Source: Saccharicrinis sp963665705
GTDB taxonomy: Bacteria; Bacteroidota; Bacteroidia; Bacteroidales; Marinilabiliaceae
DNA: 64,000 nt
Direction of reading: 5' to 3'
NCBI GenBank assembly: GCA_963665705.1
Contig: OY762448.1
Location: forward strand, 372,001-436,000
Made by a program: the position numbers and the translations under genes. Under the pieces are notes generated by a model that saw only the letters and a list, made by a program, of their open reading frames with translations, searched no databases and was not told the origin of the DNA. Positions 9,231 through 18,100 of this stretch are shown in pieces. Numbering within the stretch: position 1 is the stretch's first letter; the number at the start of each line of letters is the position of its first letter.

Positions 9231-9746
9231 ATGCATTTTAAAGAGTTAATAAAAAGCCGTTACTCGGTAAGAAGTTATCACGATAATAAAGTTGGCAGAA
9301 CATTATTAAAGGAAGTGGTTAATGCTGGTCGTCTTGCCCCATCTGCAGCAAATCGTCAACCATGGAAATTTGTTGTTATAGATGACGATGAAGTGTTAGA
9401 AAAAATGAAGCAAGCCTATACCAGGGAATGGTTTGCTAAAATTCCAGGGGTGATTATTATTTATGGTAATCATGAGGAATCATGGAAACGTTCTTATGAT
9501 AATAAAGATCATTGCGATATAGATATTGCCATTGCGATTGATCATATGACTTTAATGGCAACAGAATTAGGATTAGGAACCTGTTGGGTTTGTCATTTTG
9601 ATCCACAACTGATTAATGAAATCATAAAAAATGAAGAAGGCTTAGAACCTATGGCATTATTAACGATAGGTTATCCTCAAGAAATTAAAGCTCCGGAAAA
9701 GATTAGAAAGAATATTGATGAGGTGTTAAGTTTTAATAGTTTATAA
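9231..9746 (+). CDS. Nitroreductase family protein
   Basis: I chose the ATG at 9231 (MHFKELIKSRYSVRSY), which gives the typical nitroreductase N-terminus; a TTG 33 bases upstream would sit before a near-consensus -7 element (TATATTTA at 9202-9209). About 171 residues. The RxSxRxY motif for FMN phosphate binding, the APSAANRQPWKF block and the C-terminal ATELGLGTCWVCHF and LTIGYP blocks are present. These FMN enzymes reduce nitro compounds, quinones or other acceptors with NAD(P)H; the physiological substrate is unknown. The GTCWVCHF stretch with two cysteines resembles the small Bacteroidales/clostridial branch of the family. Confidence 0.9.
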   Translation: MHFKELIKSRYSVRSYHDNKVGRTLLKEVVNAGRLAPSAANRQPWKFVVIDDDEVLEKMKQAYTREWFAKIPGVIIIYGNHEESWKRSYDNKDHCDIDIAIAIDHMTLMATELGLGTCWVCHFDPQLINEIIKNEEGLEPMALLTIGYPQEIKAPEKIRKNIDEVLSFNSL

Positions 9747-9997
9747 CTCTCATTGTGTTATAACTTATTTTTTATTTAAAGCTTCCCTTTGGCATTGTTG
9801 TTAAAGGGTGGTTTTTGCTATTAAATCCGGATTCAGTATCAGAACTTCGTAATGAACATTGAACGTAGAATCAAACAAGACTTTACTGAAACAAATCATA
9901 GCATCGTTCTGGTGTGTTGAAGTGAAGAAATGAAGTGTCTTGTTTTGAAGTAATCATATTGCAGGTTAAAAGATAGGTATCTATATTAGACGACATT

Positions 9998-10993
9998 CTA
10001 CCTGAAATTATAACCAATTCCAAAGTTTAAAGTATTATAACCTCCAAATGAATAATCAGCAAAAATATCAATAAATTTAATTTTGGCATTTACTCCAAAG
10101 TTGATGTCTATTTGAGAATAATCATAACTAACCGAAATAGGATCTATTTCTTCTATTTGGTCTGATGGGATTCCTACATAATATTTTCCTTTCAATTTAT
10201 AATCAACATTTGCCGCACCGTAACCTATACCAGCAAAGGCCGAAAAAATTCGCATATCCATTCCTACTATAACTCTACCTATGTAACCAGCTGTGCGTCC
10301 TTGTAATTTTTGTCCTGATTCTACACTGGCAGGATATGAAACATCGATATCATTTAGCATTAAACTATAGCCCCCCATTAAGGCTAAGGAAAGCATGGGT
10401 ATTTCATTTAAACCTGGCAAATACTCTTTAATACTATGTTTTACTGATGCTCCATATTTTGAAGTATTACCTATATTTTTGATTTTATATTTTGGCAGGT
10501 AATTTAGTCTTATTTCTGTATTATATGGTAGTCCAATCCCAAATGAAATCATTGGAGTGGATATTTTCGTTAGTCCCGTTCCATTGGGTAAGGTTATTGT
10601 TTCGCCACCAGTATTATTTTTTATTTCGGATAAAAAATTTGTCTTACCAGATACATTGGGTGTAATAGGAGTGCTGGTTGTTAGTACTGTATAGTTATTT
10701 TCAAAGTCAGGTAAATCAGTAATATAAAACCCTTTTTTAATATCACTCATATTTGTCATAGCCATTAATACAGAAAAATCAAAACTTAAAAAGCGATGTG
10801 TTTTGGCACTATGATACCAACCTGTATTTAAGTTACCTTGTTGCATTTTAGCTAAAGGCTCAAGGTATAACTCCATTAATTGTTCACGATATTCAGGTTC
10901 TGTCATTTGTAAAAATCCAACTACATCTTTTTGTGCAGATATTTGAATCGAAAAAATGACAAGCAGAATTGTATATAATATTTTGTTGCTCAT
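9998..10993 (-). CDS. DUF6588 family outer-membrane-like protein (copy 2)
   Basis: The 331-residue product has a signal peptide (ending ISAQKD) and the DUF6588 hallmarks LEPLAKMQQGNLNTGWYHSA and FLSFDFSV, a glycine/aromatic-rich alternating pattern and a final aromatic residue pattern GIGYNFR typical of outer-membrane beta-barrels. It is the downstream half of a two-gene cassette duplicated with 12247-13227; the spacing to the SPOR-like gene upstream is 10 bp. Function of the family is unknown; I infer an outer-membrane location. Confidence 0.8.
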   Translation of the reverse strand: MSNKILYTILLVIFSIQISAQKDVVGFLQMTEPEYREQLMELYLEPLAKMQQGNLNTGWYHSAKTHRFLSFDFSVLMAMTNMSDIKKGFYITDLPDFENNYTVLTTSTPITPNVSGKTNFLSEIKNNTGGETITLPNGTGLTKISTPMISFGIGLPYNTEIRLNYLPKYKIKNIGNTSKYGASVKHSIKEYLPGLNEIPMLSLALMGGYSLMLNDIDVSYPASVESGQKLQGRTAGYIGRVIVGMDMRIFSAFAGIGYGAANVDYKLKGKYYVGIPSDQIEEIDPISVSYDYSQIDINFGVNAKIKFIDIFADYSFGGYNTLNFGIGYNFR

Positions 10994-11003
10994 TGGGATT
11001 GTT

Positions 11004-12044
11004 CTATTGGTTTATCTTTTGAAGATAGTTAATAGCTTCTCTTACTGAAATACGGGTTTTATTTTTATATGCTACAACATATCCTTTTATATTCGAATTA
11101 AGTAAAGCTTTTTTAGCAGAGGTATAATTATTAAATTTCCCAAAGCTATATCTATACCAACCATCTCCTTGGTTTTCAATTATTTTTAAACTTCCATTGT
11201 ATACCTTTTTAATACGAAGTTCAGATACTGGTTTTTTATCAGCTAAAATTTGAACTGTAAAATATACATCGTCAATAGGTTTGTTATTCGATGATTCATC
11301 TGTTTTATCTAATGCTGAGGTTTGATGTGTTTTCTTTTCAGAAACAACTTCTTTTTGTTTAGTTTTAGTATTTACTATTAAGGTTTCCTCTTTTTTAGGA
11401 GTATCTGTTTTATTTATGTTTTTTGTTTCTGGTAATTGTTGAATTACAAGTTCTTTTGTTGTAGTCTGATCCTCTGAATTAGTGTTTTCCCCGTTTTTAA
11501 TTAAAACAAGAGCTTTCTCACATAGAATTACAGCTGATTGAAGATTAATGTTGGATTGATGAACGGCATTAGCTGCTGCAATTAAGTTTCCTTTTATCTC
11601 ACTTTTATCTCTGAAAAATCTGGCATCAGATAAGTAAATATCTATGGAGTCATTTAGCGCATGAGATATGGGAAGCTTATTTAGCGTATCAATTTTTAGG
11701 TAATGATCTAAATAAGGTTTGTAAATCTCTAATTTAGATTCATATCCAGAAGCAAAATATTCCTTTGTTTCTAATAATAACCTACTTGTTTTTTTGTTGA
11801 TCATTAAGCCGTTCGATAAACTAAGATAGTCACTTTCTTCTTCTGGAATACTGTCTTTTATTTGTTTTAATTGTCGCGAGAATAAAATCTGTTCACCTTG
11901 ATCAATACGTATTTCTGCTTTTCTGATTCTCGATAATTCATTAGAGCTTAACCAACTTTTAATATCTTCAGGTAGATGCTGAGATATTGCATTGACAGAT
12001 GCTAATATAGAAACTAAACATATTATTGATCGACTAAATTTCAT
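11004..12044 (-). CDS. SPOR-like domain secreted protein (copy 2)
   Basis: This 346-residue protein has an N-terminal signal peptide (ending NAISQH), a helical region, a low-complexity linker rich in K/T/E (about 195-255), and a C-terminal SPOR-like domain (about 262-346; YFTVQILADKKPV, GDGWYRYSFGKF, KGYVVAYKNKTRISVREA). SPOR domains bind denuded peptidoglycan glycan strands in many bacteria; this distant form may do likewise. It is paralogous to 13268-14413 and lies 10 bp upstream of the DUF6588 gene, so the pair is co-transcribed. Confidence 0.75.
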   Translation of the reverse strand: MKFSRSIICLVSILASVNAISQHLPEDIKSWLSSNELSRIRKAEIRIDQGEQILFSRQLKQIKDSIPEEESDYLSLSNGLMINKKTSRLLLETKEYFASGYESKLEIYKPYLDHYLKIDTLNKLPISHALNDSIDIYLSDARFFRDKSEIKGNLIAAANAVHQSNINLQSAVILCEKALVLIKNGENTNSEDQTTTKELVIQQLPETKNINKTDTPKKEETLIVNTKTKQKEVVSEKKTHQTSALDKTDESSNNKPIDDVYFTVQILADKKPVSELRIKKVYNGSLKIIENQGDGWYRYSFGKFNNYTSAKKALLNSNIKGYVVAYKNKTRISVREAINYLQKINQ

Positions 12045-12198
12045 AAGCAGAGATGTAATTTTTGGTAATGTTATTCTTAATTTGAATTAATAATAACAAT
12101 AATGAAAATTACTAAAATATCAGGTTAAAGTCCAGCGATTTTGTAGTATTTATAATAAGCACTAAAGGTTCTGCAAATTAGGATAATAAATAAAATAA

Positions 12199-12226
12199 AA
12201 AAAGCCATCTGTTTAGATGGCTTTTT
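12199..12226 (-). terminator. Intrinsic terminator between the duplicated cassettes
   Basis: A perfect 12-bp stem (AAAAAGCCATCT with AGATGGCTTTTT) around a GTTT loop lies 20 bp downstream of the DUF6588 gene ending at 12247. It separates the two cassettes into independent transcription units. Confidence 0.85.
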
Positions 12227-12246
12227 AATCTATAATAAATTAAAAA

Positions 12247-13227
12247 TTATCGGAAGTTTACTCCCAGTCCTGCAGTAAGTGAACTGTATTCGCCAACGGT
12301 ATAGTCTGCATGCAATCCAATAACGCCAAGTCTTAAACGAAATCCAACATTAAAATCAAAACCTTTGGTATTATAACTCAAAGAAATTGGTTCAAGTGTT
12401 GAATCTGTGAACTCACCGTTAATATTAAAATCACTTGAACATTTTCCATAACCTAATCCTGTGTAAAAAGCAATTACAGGTAGGTTAGCACCAATTAATA
12501 ATCTTGTAGTAAAAGCATTGGCATCAATATTTACCTCTCCATTATTAATTATGCCACTAACATTATCCATAGAGGCAGAACCCGCAAAGTTTGTGTAGGC
12601 AGCTAAAACGGACATGTTTAAAACAGGCATATGCTTAATGCCAGGAATATAGTCTTTAATGTCTTTTTGAATACCAGCTCCCCATAAGGATAATTTTCCG
12701 GCATCACCTAAGTCTAATTCAGGAGAAAACCTTCCTTTTACTTCAATACCATAAGGTAGTCCTACTCCAACAGTAATCATTGGTGAAATTAAATGATCCA
12801 TCCCGGATCCATCAGGCATTTCTATATCTGTTAATTCATTTGAAGGAACATCCTTGGGTTTTAAATATGGTCTGTCTGATGATTTTCCTGCAATTGTAGG
12901 TGTTATTGATTGTGTAGGATCAACAAGTTCTACTGTAGTTAGTTGATCGCTATAATCATTAATATCAAAACTTTTAGCACTGGATGGAGCCATAGAATAG
13001 GTTCCTGTAAATGTAATGTCAAATCCTAAAAGCTTATGAACTTTTGCTGAGGTATACCATCCTGAATTTAAGTTAACACCAAGCATTTCGCCATAAGGTT
13101 GTAAATATGGATGAGCTAGTGTTTTTGCATCAGCAGAACCAGCTTTAAAAATATTACCTATATCAATTTGCGCTGAGGCATTTATTGTTGTAATAACTAC
13201 TATTAAAACAAGAATTAATTTTTTCAT
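12247..13227 (-). CDS. DUF6588 family outer-membrane-like protein (copy 1)
   Basis: The 326-residue product has a signal peptide (MKKLILVLIVV...INASAQ) and the DUF6588 pattern LAHPYLQPYGEMLGVNLNSG, GWYTSAKVHKLLGFDITF and a C-terminal barrel-like end GLGVNFR. It is clearly related to 9998-10993 (matching blocks GWYxSAKxH and the Fxxx-GIGLPY/VGVGLPYG segment). It lies 40 bp downstream of the SPOR-like gene and is followed by a strong terminator. Function unknown; outer-membrane location inferred. Confidence 0.82.
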   Translation of the reverse strand: MKKLILVLIVVITTINASAQIDIGNIFKAGSADAKTLAHPYLQPYGEMLGVNLNSGWYTSAKVHKLLGFDITFTGTYSMAPSSAKSFDINDYSDQLTTVELVDPTQSITPTIAGKSSDRPYLKPKDVPSNELTDIEMPDGSGMDHLISPMITVGVGLPYGIEVKGRFSPELDLGDAGKLSLWGAGIQKDIKDYIPGIKHMPVLNMSVLAAYTNFAGSASMDNVSGIINNGEVNIDANAFTTRLLIGANLPVIAFYTGLGYGKCSSDFNINGEFTDSTLEPISLSYNTKGFDFNVGFRLRLGVIGLHADYTVGEYSSLTAGLGVNFR

Positions 13228-13267
13228 TGTGTGTGTTTTTAATATTAAAATTTTGAGTTTTAGGTCT

Positions 13268-14413
13268 TTATTCTCCAGCTATTATTTCAATAGCCTGACG
13301 AGTAGATATTCGTTCGTTGTTATGGTATGCTACAACGTAGCCATTAACTCCTGAACTTTGAAGGGTTTCGTTGGCTTTGTTTACATCTTTAAATTTACCA
13401 ATACTATATCTGAACCAACCATCAGCTTCATGCTTAATAACCTCTAGCGATCCACTATATAGCGAACTTATTTTTTCTTTTGGAACAGGTTGTTTATCTG
13501 CTAAAAACTGAATGGTAAAGTAAGTTTTGGAATCTTCAGTTGTGTTTAGTTCTGCAACCTGTTCTAGTGGTTGTTCTGCGATAAGATCTTCTTCGGTTGC
13601 TATTTCTGTTGAAACAACCAATGAATCATTACTTGGCAAAACTAAAGAATCTTGTGCTACAGGTGTTATATAAGCAGAATCTTGTTTTATTTCTGCACTT
13701 AAAGGAATAGAATCAGTTGGTACATTAATTACAGAATCGCTTGCAATAGCCAGGATTGAATCCTGAGGGATTTCTTCAATAATAGCTTCTGTAGGAGGAA
13801 TCGGAGTAGTTAGAGCTTGCTGTTCAGTAGTATCTTCAATGGCCTCTGTTATTTGTTCTTCAGGCTGAGGTATATCACTCACGTTATTTAAGATTGAGAT
13901 GAGTGATTCAATGGCAGTTCCTTCAACTTCGTTTGCTTTTAAAAGGTATTCAACGCCTTTGTCAGCATTGGCCTGTCCATTGGATTTTCTTCTCCATTTT
14001 CTACCTATTTTATAGGTTTTGTGAGCCTCGTTTTTTTTAGCAGTATAATCAGTACTTAAGATGCCTTCTTTTATATTTCGTTGAACTGCACTGCGGTAAG
14101 AACCATATTTTTTGCCATAACTATCTTTATAGTATGAAGAGGATTTGATGATAATACGATTTGCTTTAGTTTCTAGCTTTTGTATTTTTCTTGTCCTTAC
14201 TCTTCCATCGTTTTTAAGTGCTTCTATTTGAGATGTATACTTATCTGCCTTTTTTACAATAAACTCAGCTTTTTCTAATTTTTTATCTGCAGTAGCAATC
14301 TTTTTCTTTTCTGATTCAGTTAAACTTTCCTGCGAATATGTTTGGTGCGACAGAAAAAGAAACAGACTAATAAATAATAGTTTAAAAATTTTAAGGGTGT
14401 ATATTCTTTTCAT
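13268..14413 (-). CDS. SPOR-like domain secreted protein (copy 1)
   Basis: The frame opens at 14452 but the Met at 14413 (MKRIYTLKIFKLLFISLFLF) gives a standard signal peptide ending HQTYSQE and is chosen. After a lysine-rich helical region (30-190) comes a long acidic linker of E/T/I/D/S (about 200-290, with repeated DS and PTDS pieces), then a C-terminal SPOR-like domain (TYFTIQFLADKQPV, ADGWFRYSIGKF, GYVVAYHNNERISTRQA). The linker would let the domain reach peptidoglycan from a membrane or barrel partner. It forms a cassette with the DUF6588 gene and is the longer of two paralogues. Confidence 0.75.
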   Translation of the reverse strand: MKRIYTLKIFKLLFISLFLFLSHQTYSQESLTESEKKKIATADKKLEKAEFIVKKADKYTSQIEALKNDGRVRTRKIQKLETKANRIIIKSSSYYKDSYGKKYGSYRSAVQRNIKEGILSTDYTAKKNEAHKTYKIGRKWRRKSNGQANADKGVEYLLKANEVEGTAIESLISILNNVSDIPQPEEQITEAIEDTTEQQALTTPIPPTEAIIEEIPQDSILAIASDSVINVPTDSIPLSAEIKQDSAYITPVAQDSLVLPSNDSLVVSTEIATEEDLIAEQPLEQVAELNTTEDSKTYFTIQFLADKQPVPKEKISSLYSGSLEVIKHEADGWFRYSIGKFKDVNKANETLQSSGVNGYVVAYHNNERISTRQAIEIIAGE

Positions 14414-14800
14414 AGGTAATAATATTCTGATTTTAGATTTTTGGAGTATCAATAAATTTAGTCATTAATTTTTAGTGATAATCATTTTAACAAATATGAG
14501 TTCTGAATTTACATTAAAACTAAATGGTTTTCTTATCTTTTTTCCTTTTACTTTATTTCGTAAACAAGGTTTCAATAAACTATTTATTAATTATTTGAAC
14601 ATTAAGTGAATAAAAACACGTATGTCATCTTTTTTGATGTAATTTTTCATTGAGACTTAAGTGTTAGATATTCAGTGGATTCGATTGTGTTTTTTTATTT
14701 AAAAAAATAAAAAAATCATTACGCATGAAACGAATACTGGTATATAGTTGTTTATTTTGCATATAATTAACTGCAAATTGCAAAAAAATCAAGATATAAA
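14414..14800. other. Divergent intergenic region, promoters presumed
   Basis: AT-rich 387-bp spacer between the minus-strand cassette and the plus-strand M3 peptidase. It contains a partial promoter-like element TATTTTG near 14753-14759, one base short of the Bacteroidota -7 box. No gene or repeat is seen. Confidence 0.5.
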
Positions 14801-16840
14801 ATGAACGAAAATCCGTTATTAGTAGAGTTTAATACGCCACATCATACACCTCCTTTTGATAAAATTAAGGTGGAAGATTATATGCCTGCATTTAAAGTTG
14901 CTCTAAAAGAGGCAAAAGAAGAGATAGCTCAAGTTATTGATAGTAAGGATAGCCCAAGTTTTAGGAATACAATTCTGGCTATGGAGAAAGCCGGAGATAA
15001 GCTTTCTAAAATTTCATCCGTATTTTTTAATATTAATCATGCAGAAACTAATGATGAAATTCAGTCTATAGCAAGGGAAGTATCTCCTATGTTGACTGAG
15101 TATTCAAATGATATTTGGTTAAGTGAAGCATTGTTTGAAAAAGTAAAAACAGTACATAATAGTATAAAAGGCGCTGATTTAAACGAAGAGCAAAAAAGGT
15201 TATTAGAAGATACATATAAAGCTTTTACAAGAAAGGGAGCCTTGTTGTCAGGAGAGAAAAAAGAACGATATCGTGAAATTTCAACTGAATTATCAAAATT
15301 AACTTTAACGTTTGGAGAAAATGTACTGGCAGAAACAAATGATTTTAAACTTCATGTTACAAAAGAAGCTGAGTTAGCAGGTTTACCAAACGCAATTAAA
15401 GAGGCTGCAGCACAATTGGCTAAAGCTGAAGAAAAAGAGGGCTGGATTTTTACTTTGCAATATCCAAGTTATGTGCCTTTTATGAAGTATGCTGAGAACA
15501 GAACATTAAGAAAACAAATGTTCATGGCATATACTACAAGAGCCAATCATAATGATGAGCATGATAATAAAGAGATTGTTAAATCCATTGTTAATTTAAG
15601 ATTAGAAAAGGCTCAATTGTTAGGTTTTGAAAATCATGCTCAATATGTTCTGGAAGAAAGAATGGCTAAAACTCCGGTTAAAGTAAATAACTTTTTAAAG
15701 GAATTATTGGATGCTTCTTTACCTTTTGCTCAGGAAGAAATTAAAGAAGTTAATGATTATGCAAAATCGCATGGATTAGAGAACGAACTTCAGCGTTGGG
15801 ATTTTTCTTACTATTCTGAAAAAGTTAAAGTTGAAAAATTTTCTTTTACAGAAGAAATGACTAAGCCATACTTTCAATTGGAGAAAGTTGAAAAAGGAGT
15901 TTTTGATCTGGCTACAACTTTATATGGAATAACATTTAAGGAAAATAAAGAGATTCCTGTTTATCATCCAGAAGTGAAAGCCTATGAGGTGTTTGATGAG
16001 AATGGAAAATATTTAGCAGTTTTATATGTAGATTTTTTTCCAAGAGCAGGTAAACAAGGTGGTGCCTGGATGACTAATTATGGGGAACAAAATAAAACAG
16101 AAGATGGCAATGATATAAGACCTTTTGTGTCATTGGTTTGTAATTTTAGTCGTCCTACAGAAGAGGCTCCTTCCTTATTGACTTATAACGAAGTGCGAAC
16201 TTTTTTACATGAGTTTGGACATGGATTACACGGAATGCTTAGTCAAACAACTTATAAATCTTTAAGTGGGACTAATGTGTATCGTGATTTTGTTGAGCTT
16301 CCTTCTCAAATTCTTGAGAATTGGGGTATTGAGAAAGAATGGTTGAAAATGGTAGGTAAGCATTATCAAACAGGTGAAACAATTCCGGATGAGTTGGTTG
16401 ATAAAATTATGGCATCAGCTAACTTTCAAAGTGGATACCATAGTGTTCGTCAGCTTTCGTTTGGAATGAATGATATGGCCTGGCATTCATTAAATAATAA
16501 GTTTGATGGATCAGTTGTTGATTTTGAAGATAATTCAATGGCTCCAACTGAATTGTTTCCTTCCGTTGAGGGAAGTTGTTTTAGTGCTGCGTTTTCTCAC
16601 ATATTTGCAGGTGGATATGCTGCCGGGTATTATGGGTATAAATGGGCAGAAGTTCTGGATGCAGATGCTTTTAGTCTTTTCAAAGAAAATGGCATTTTTG
16701 ATAAAGCAACAGCTGCTTCTTTCAGGGAAAATATATTAAGCAAGGGAGGCACTAAGCATCCTATGGATTTATATGTTGCTTTTAGAGGTCAGGAACCTAC
16801 AAATGAAGCGCTTTTGAAAAGAAGTGGATTGGTTAAATAA
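14801..16840 (+). CDS. dcp: M3 family oligopeptidase, peptidyl-dipeptidase Dcp-like
   Basis: A 679-residue protein of typical M3A length without a signal peptide, so likely cytoplasmic. The zinc motif HEFGHGLHGM (HExxH) is at about residue 471, the downstream Glu ligand lies in the FVELPSQILENW block, and the M3 signature blocks GRAxKQGGAWM-like (PRAGKQGGAWMTNY), RPFVSLVCNFSRP and SHIFAGGYAAGYYGYKWAEVLDADAF are all present. Such enzymes cut short peptides, Dcp releasing C-terminal dipeptides. The gene stands alone and a strong terminator follows. Confidence 0.92.
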   Translation: MNENPLLVEFNTPHHTPPFDKIKVEDYMPAFKVALKEAKEEIAQVIDSKDSPSFRNTILAMEKAGDKLSKISSVFFNINHAETNDEIQSIAREVSPMLTEYSNDIWLSEALFEKVKTVHNSIKGADLNEEQKRLLEDTYKAFTRKGALLSGEKKERYREISTELSKLTLTFGENVLAETNDFKLHVTKEAELAGLPNAIKEAAAQLAKAEEKEGWIFTLQYPSYVPFMKYAENRTLRKQMFMAYTTRANHNDEHDNKEIVKSIVNLRLEKAQLLGFENHAQYVLEERMAKTPVKVNNFLKELLDASLPFAQEEIKEVNDYAKSHGLENELQRWDFSYYSEKVKVEKFSFTEEMTKPYFQLEKVEKGVFDLATTLYGITFKENKEIPVYHPEVKAYEVFDENGKYLAVLYVDFFPRAGKQGGAWMTNYGEQNKTEDGNDIRPFVSLVCNFSRPTEEAPSLLTYNEVRTFLHEFGHGLHGMLSQTTYKSLSGTNVYRDFVELPSQILENWGIEKEWLKMVGKHYQTGETIPDELVDKIMASANFQSGYHSVRQLSFGMNDMAWHSLNNKFDGSVVDFEDNSMAPTELFPSVEGSCFSAAFSHIFAGGYAAGYYGYKWAEVLDADAFSLFKENGIFDKATAASFRENILSKGGTKHPMDLYVAFRGQEPTNEALLKRSGLVK

Positions 16841-16862
16841 TACTAAAGTATTAAAATATTGG

Positions 16863-16885
16863 AGGCTGTCTTTTTAAGACAGCCT
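16863..16885. terminator. Bidirectional terminator between dcp and binding-protein gene
   Basis: A perfect 10-bp stem AGGCTGTCTT / AAGACAGCCT around a TTT loop, followed by TTGTATTTT, lies between convergent genes ending at 16840 and 16893. Confidence 0.85.
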
Positions 16886-16892
16886 TTGTATT

Positions 16893-17906
16893 TTAGTTAT
16901 ATATCTCCTCTCTGGTATATACGCCTGTGTCAATTAATTCCTTGTCAATATTATCTTTAGTTATTTCAATGGAGTTTACACGGTGTGTTGGTATATCATT
17001 AGCACCATTAAATTCAGTACTATTCACATATTCTTTAACATTTTTACCTTTCGCTATTTTAATAGAAATTTCTGCCGCTTTTTCTGCAATTGATTGTAAT
17101 GGATGATAAAGTGTCATGGTTTGATATCCTGCAACAATGTTTCTGCATCCTCTTAATTCTGCATCCTGTCCAGTAACAGCTACTTTCCCTTCCAAATGAT
17201 ATTTTTTAAGTACATCAATAACAGCATCAGACATCCCGTCAAATCCAGAAATTACAGCATCGATATCAGTGCCGTATAACGATATTATTTTTTGCATTTC
17301 ATGATGTGCAATTTCATAACTCCACTGCTCAACAAAAGATTCATAAACAACATTTACATTACCATTGTCAATATGTGGCTTTAAATATTTTGTTATTGAA
17401 TTCTGAAGATCAAGTCCATTTTTATCAAATTTGTCACCTCCTAATATAACGTAATTACCTTGTGGTTTTTCAGTAATAGCTGCATTAACCATGGATTTTC
17501 CAAGTTGGTCGTTATTACTGGCAACAAAAAAATCTACATTACAATTTGTAATCATTCTATTATAGGCAATTACAGGAATGTTGTTTTCATTAGCTTCACG
17601 AACAATTGCAGCTCCAGTATTAACATTTACAGCAATAATTACAATAGCATCAATTCCCTGTTTAATAACTTCAGAAGCTTGTGCCTTTTGGAGTGTTTCG
17701 TCAACTTCCGAATCCATTATAATTACTTCAACTCCATTTTTTGCAGCATAGGCTTTAAAAAAATTACTTTCTTTTTTAAACCGCTCAATCGTTTTAGACG
17801 GGTATAGGAATGCTATTTTTAATTTTTTCTTATTAGAACAGCCTGGCGTTATGAGAAGTATAATTATGGAAAAAATAAATAATGTAAGTAGTAAATGTTT
17901 TTTCAT
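16893..17906 (-). CDS. XylF-like periplasmic sugar-binding lipoprotein
   Basis: The 337-residue product has a lipoprotein signal (LLITPGCSNK). It follows the pattern of the D-xylose/ribose-binding Peripla_BP_4 family: KIAFLYPSKTIERFKKE, then GIDAIVIIAVN, NNIPVIAYNRMI, FFVASNNDQLGKSM and a hinge end VAVTGQDAELRGCRNIVAG that matches XylF-type proteins. No permease or ATPase gene adjoins it, which is unusual for an ABC uptake system. Instead the divergent gene is a chemoreceptor (18101), so a role as a ligand-presenting partner for sensing is possible. The ligand cannot be read from the sequence. Confidence 0.85.
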   Translation of the reverse strand: MKKHLLLTLFIFSIIILLITPGCSNKKKLKIAFLYPSKTIERFKKESNFFKAYAAKNGVEVIIMDSEVDETLQKAQASEVIKQGIDAIVIIAVNVNTGAAIVREANENNIPVIAYNRMITNCNVDFFVASNNDQLGKSMVNAAITEKPQGNYVILGGDKFDKNGLDLQNSITKYLKPHIDNGNVNVVYESFVEQWSYEIAHHEMQKIISLYGTDIDAVISGFDGMSDAVIDVLKKYHLEGKVAVTGQDAELRGCRNIVAGYQTMTLYHPLQSIAEKAAEISIKIAKGKNVKEYVNSTEFNGANDIPTHRVNSIEITKDNIDKELIDTGVYTREEIYN

Positions 17907-18100
17907 CTGTTTTTGAATTTATTAACAATACAAATCTAGTAAAACTTATTTAAGTATGCTTAAAAGCTGATTATGAACTATGTTGATTTTTTAAAATTAA
18001 ATTTAACTTTTGATGTAACATAATTTAACAAAAAACGTATATTTTTACTACCCCTAAATACGCAATATTTATTATTAAACTTATTTATATTTTAAAAGCC

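Noticed and set aside
17460..17807. 115-residue plus-strand frame
   Set aside because: It is antisense to the well-supported XylF-like gene and rich in Asn/Ser/Tyr as expected of reverse-strand shadow.
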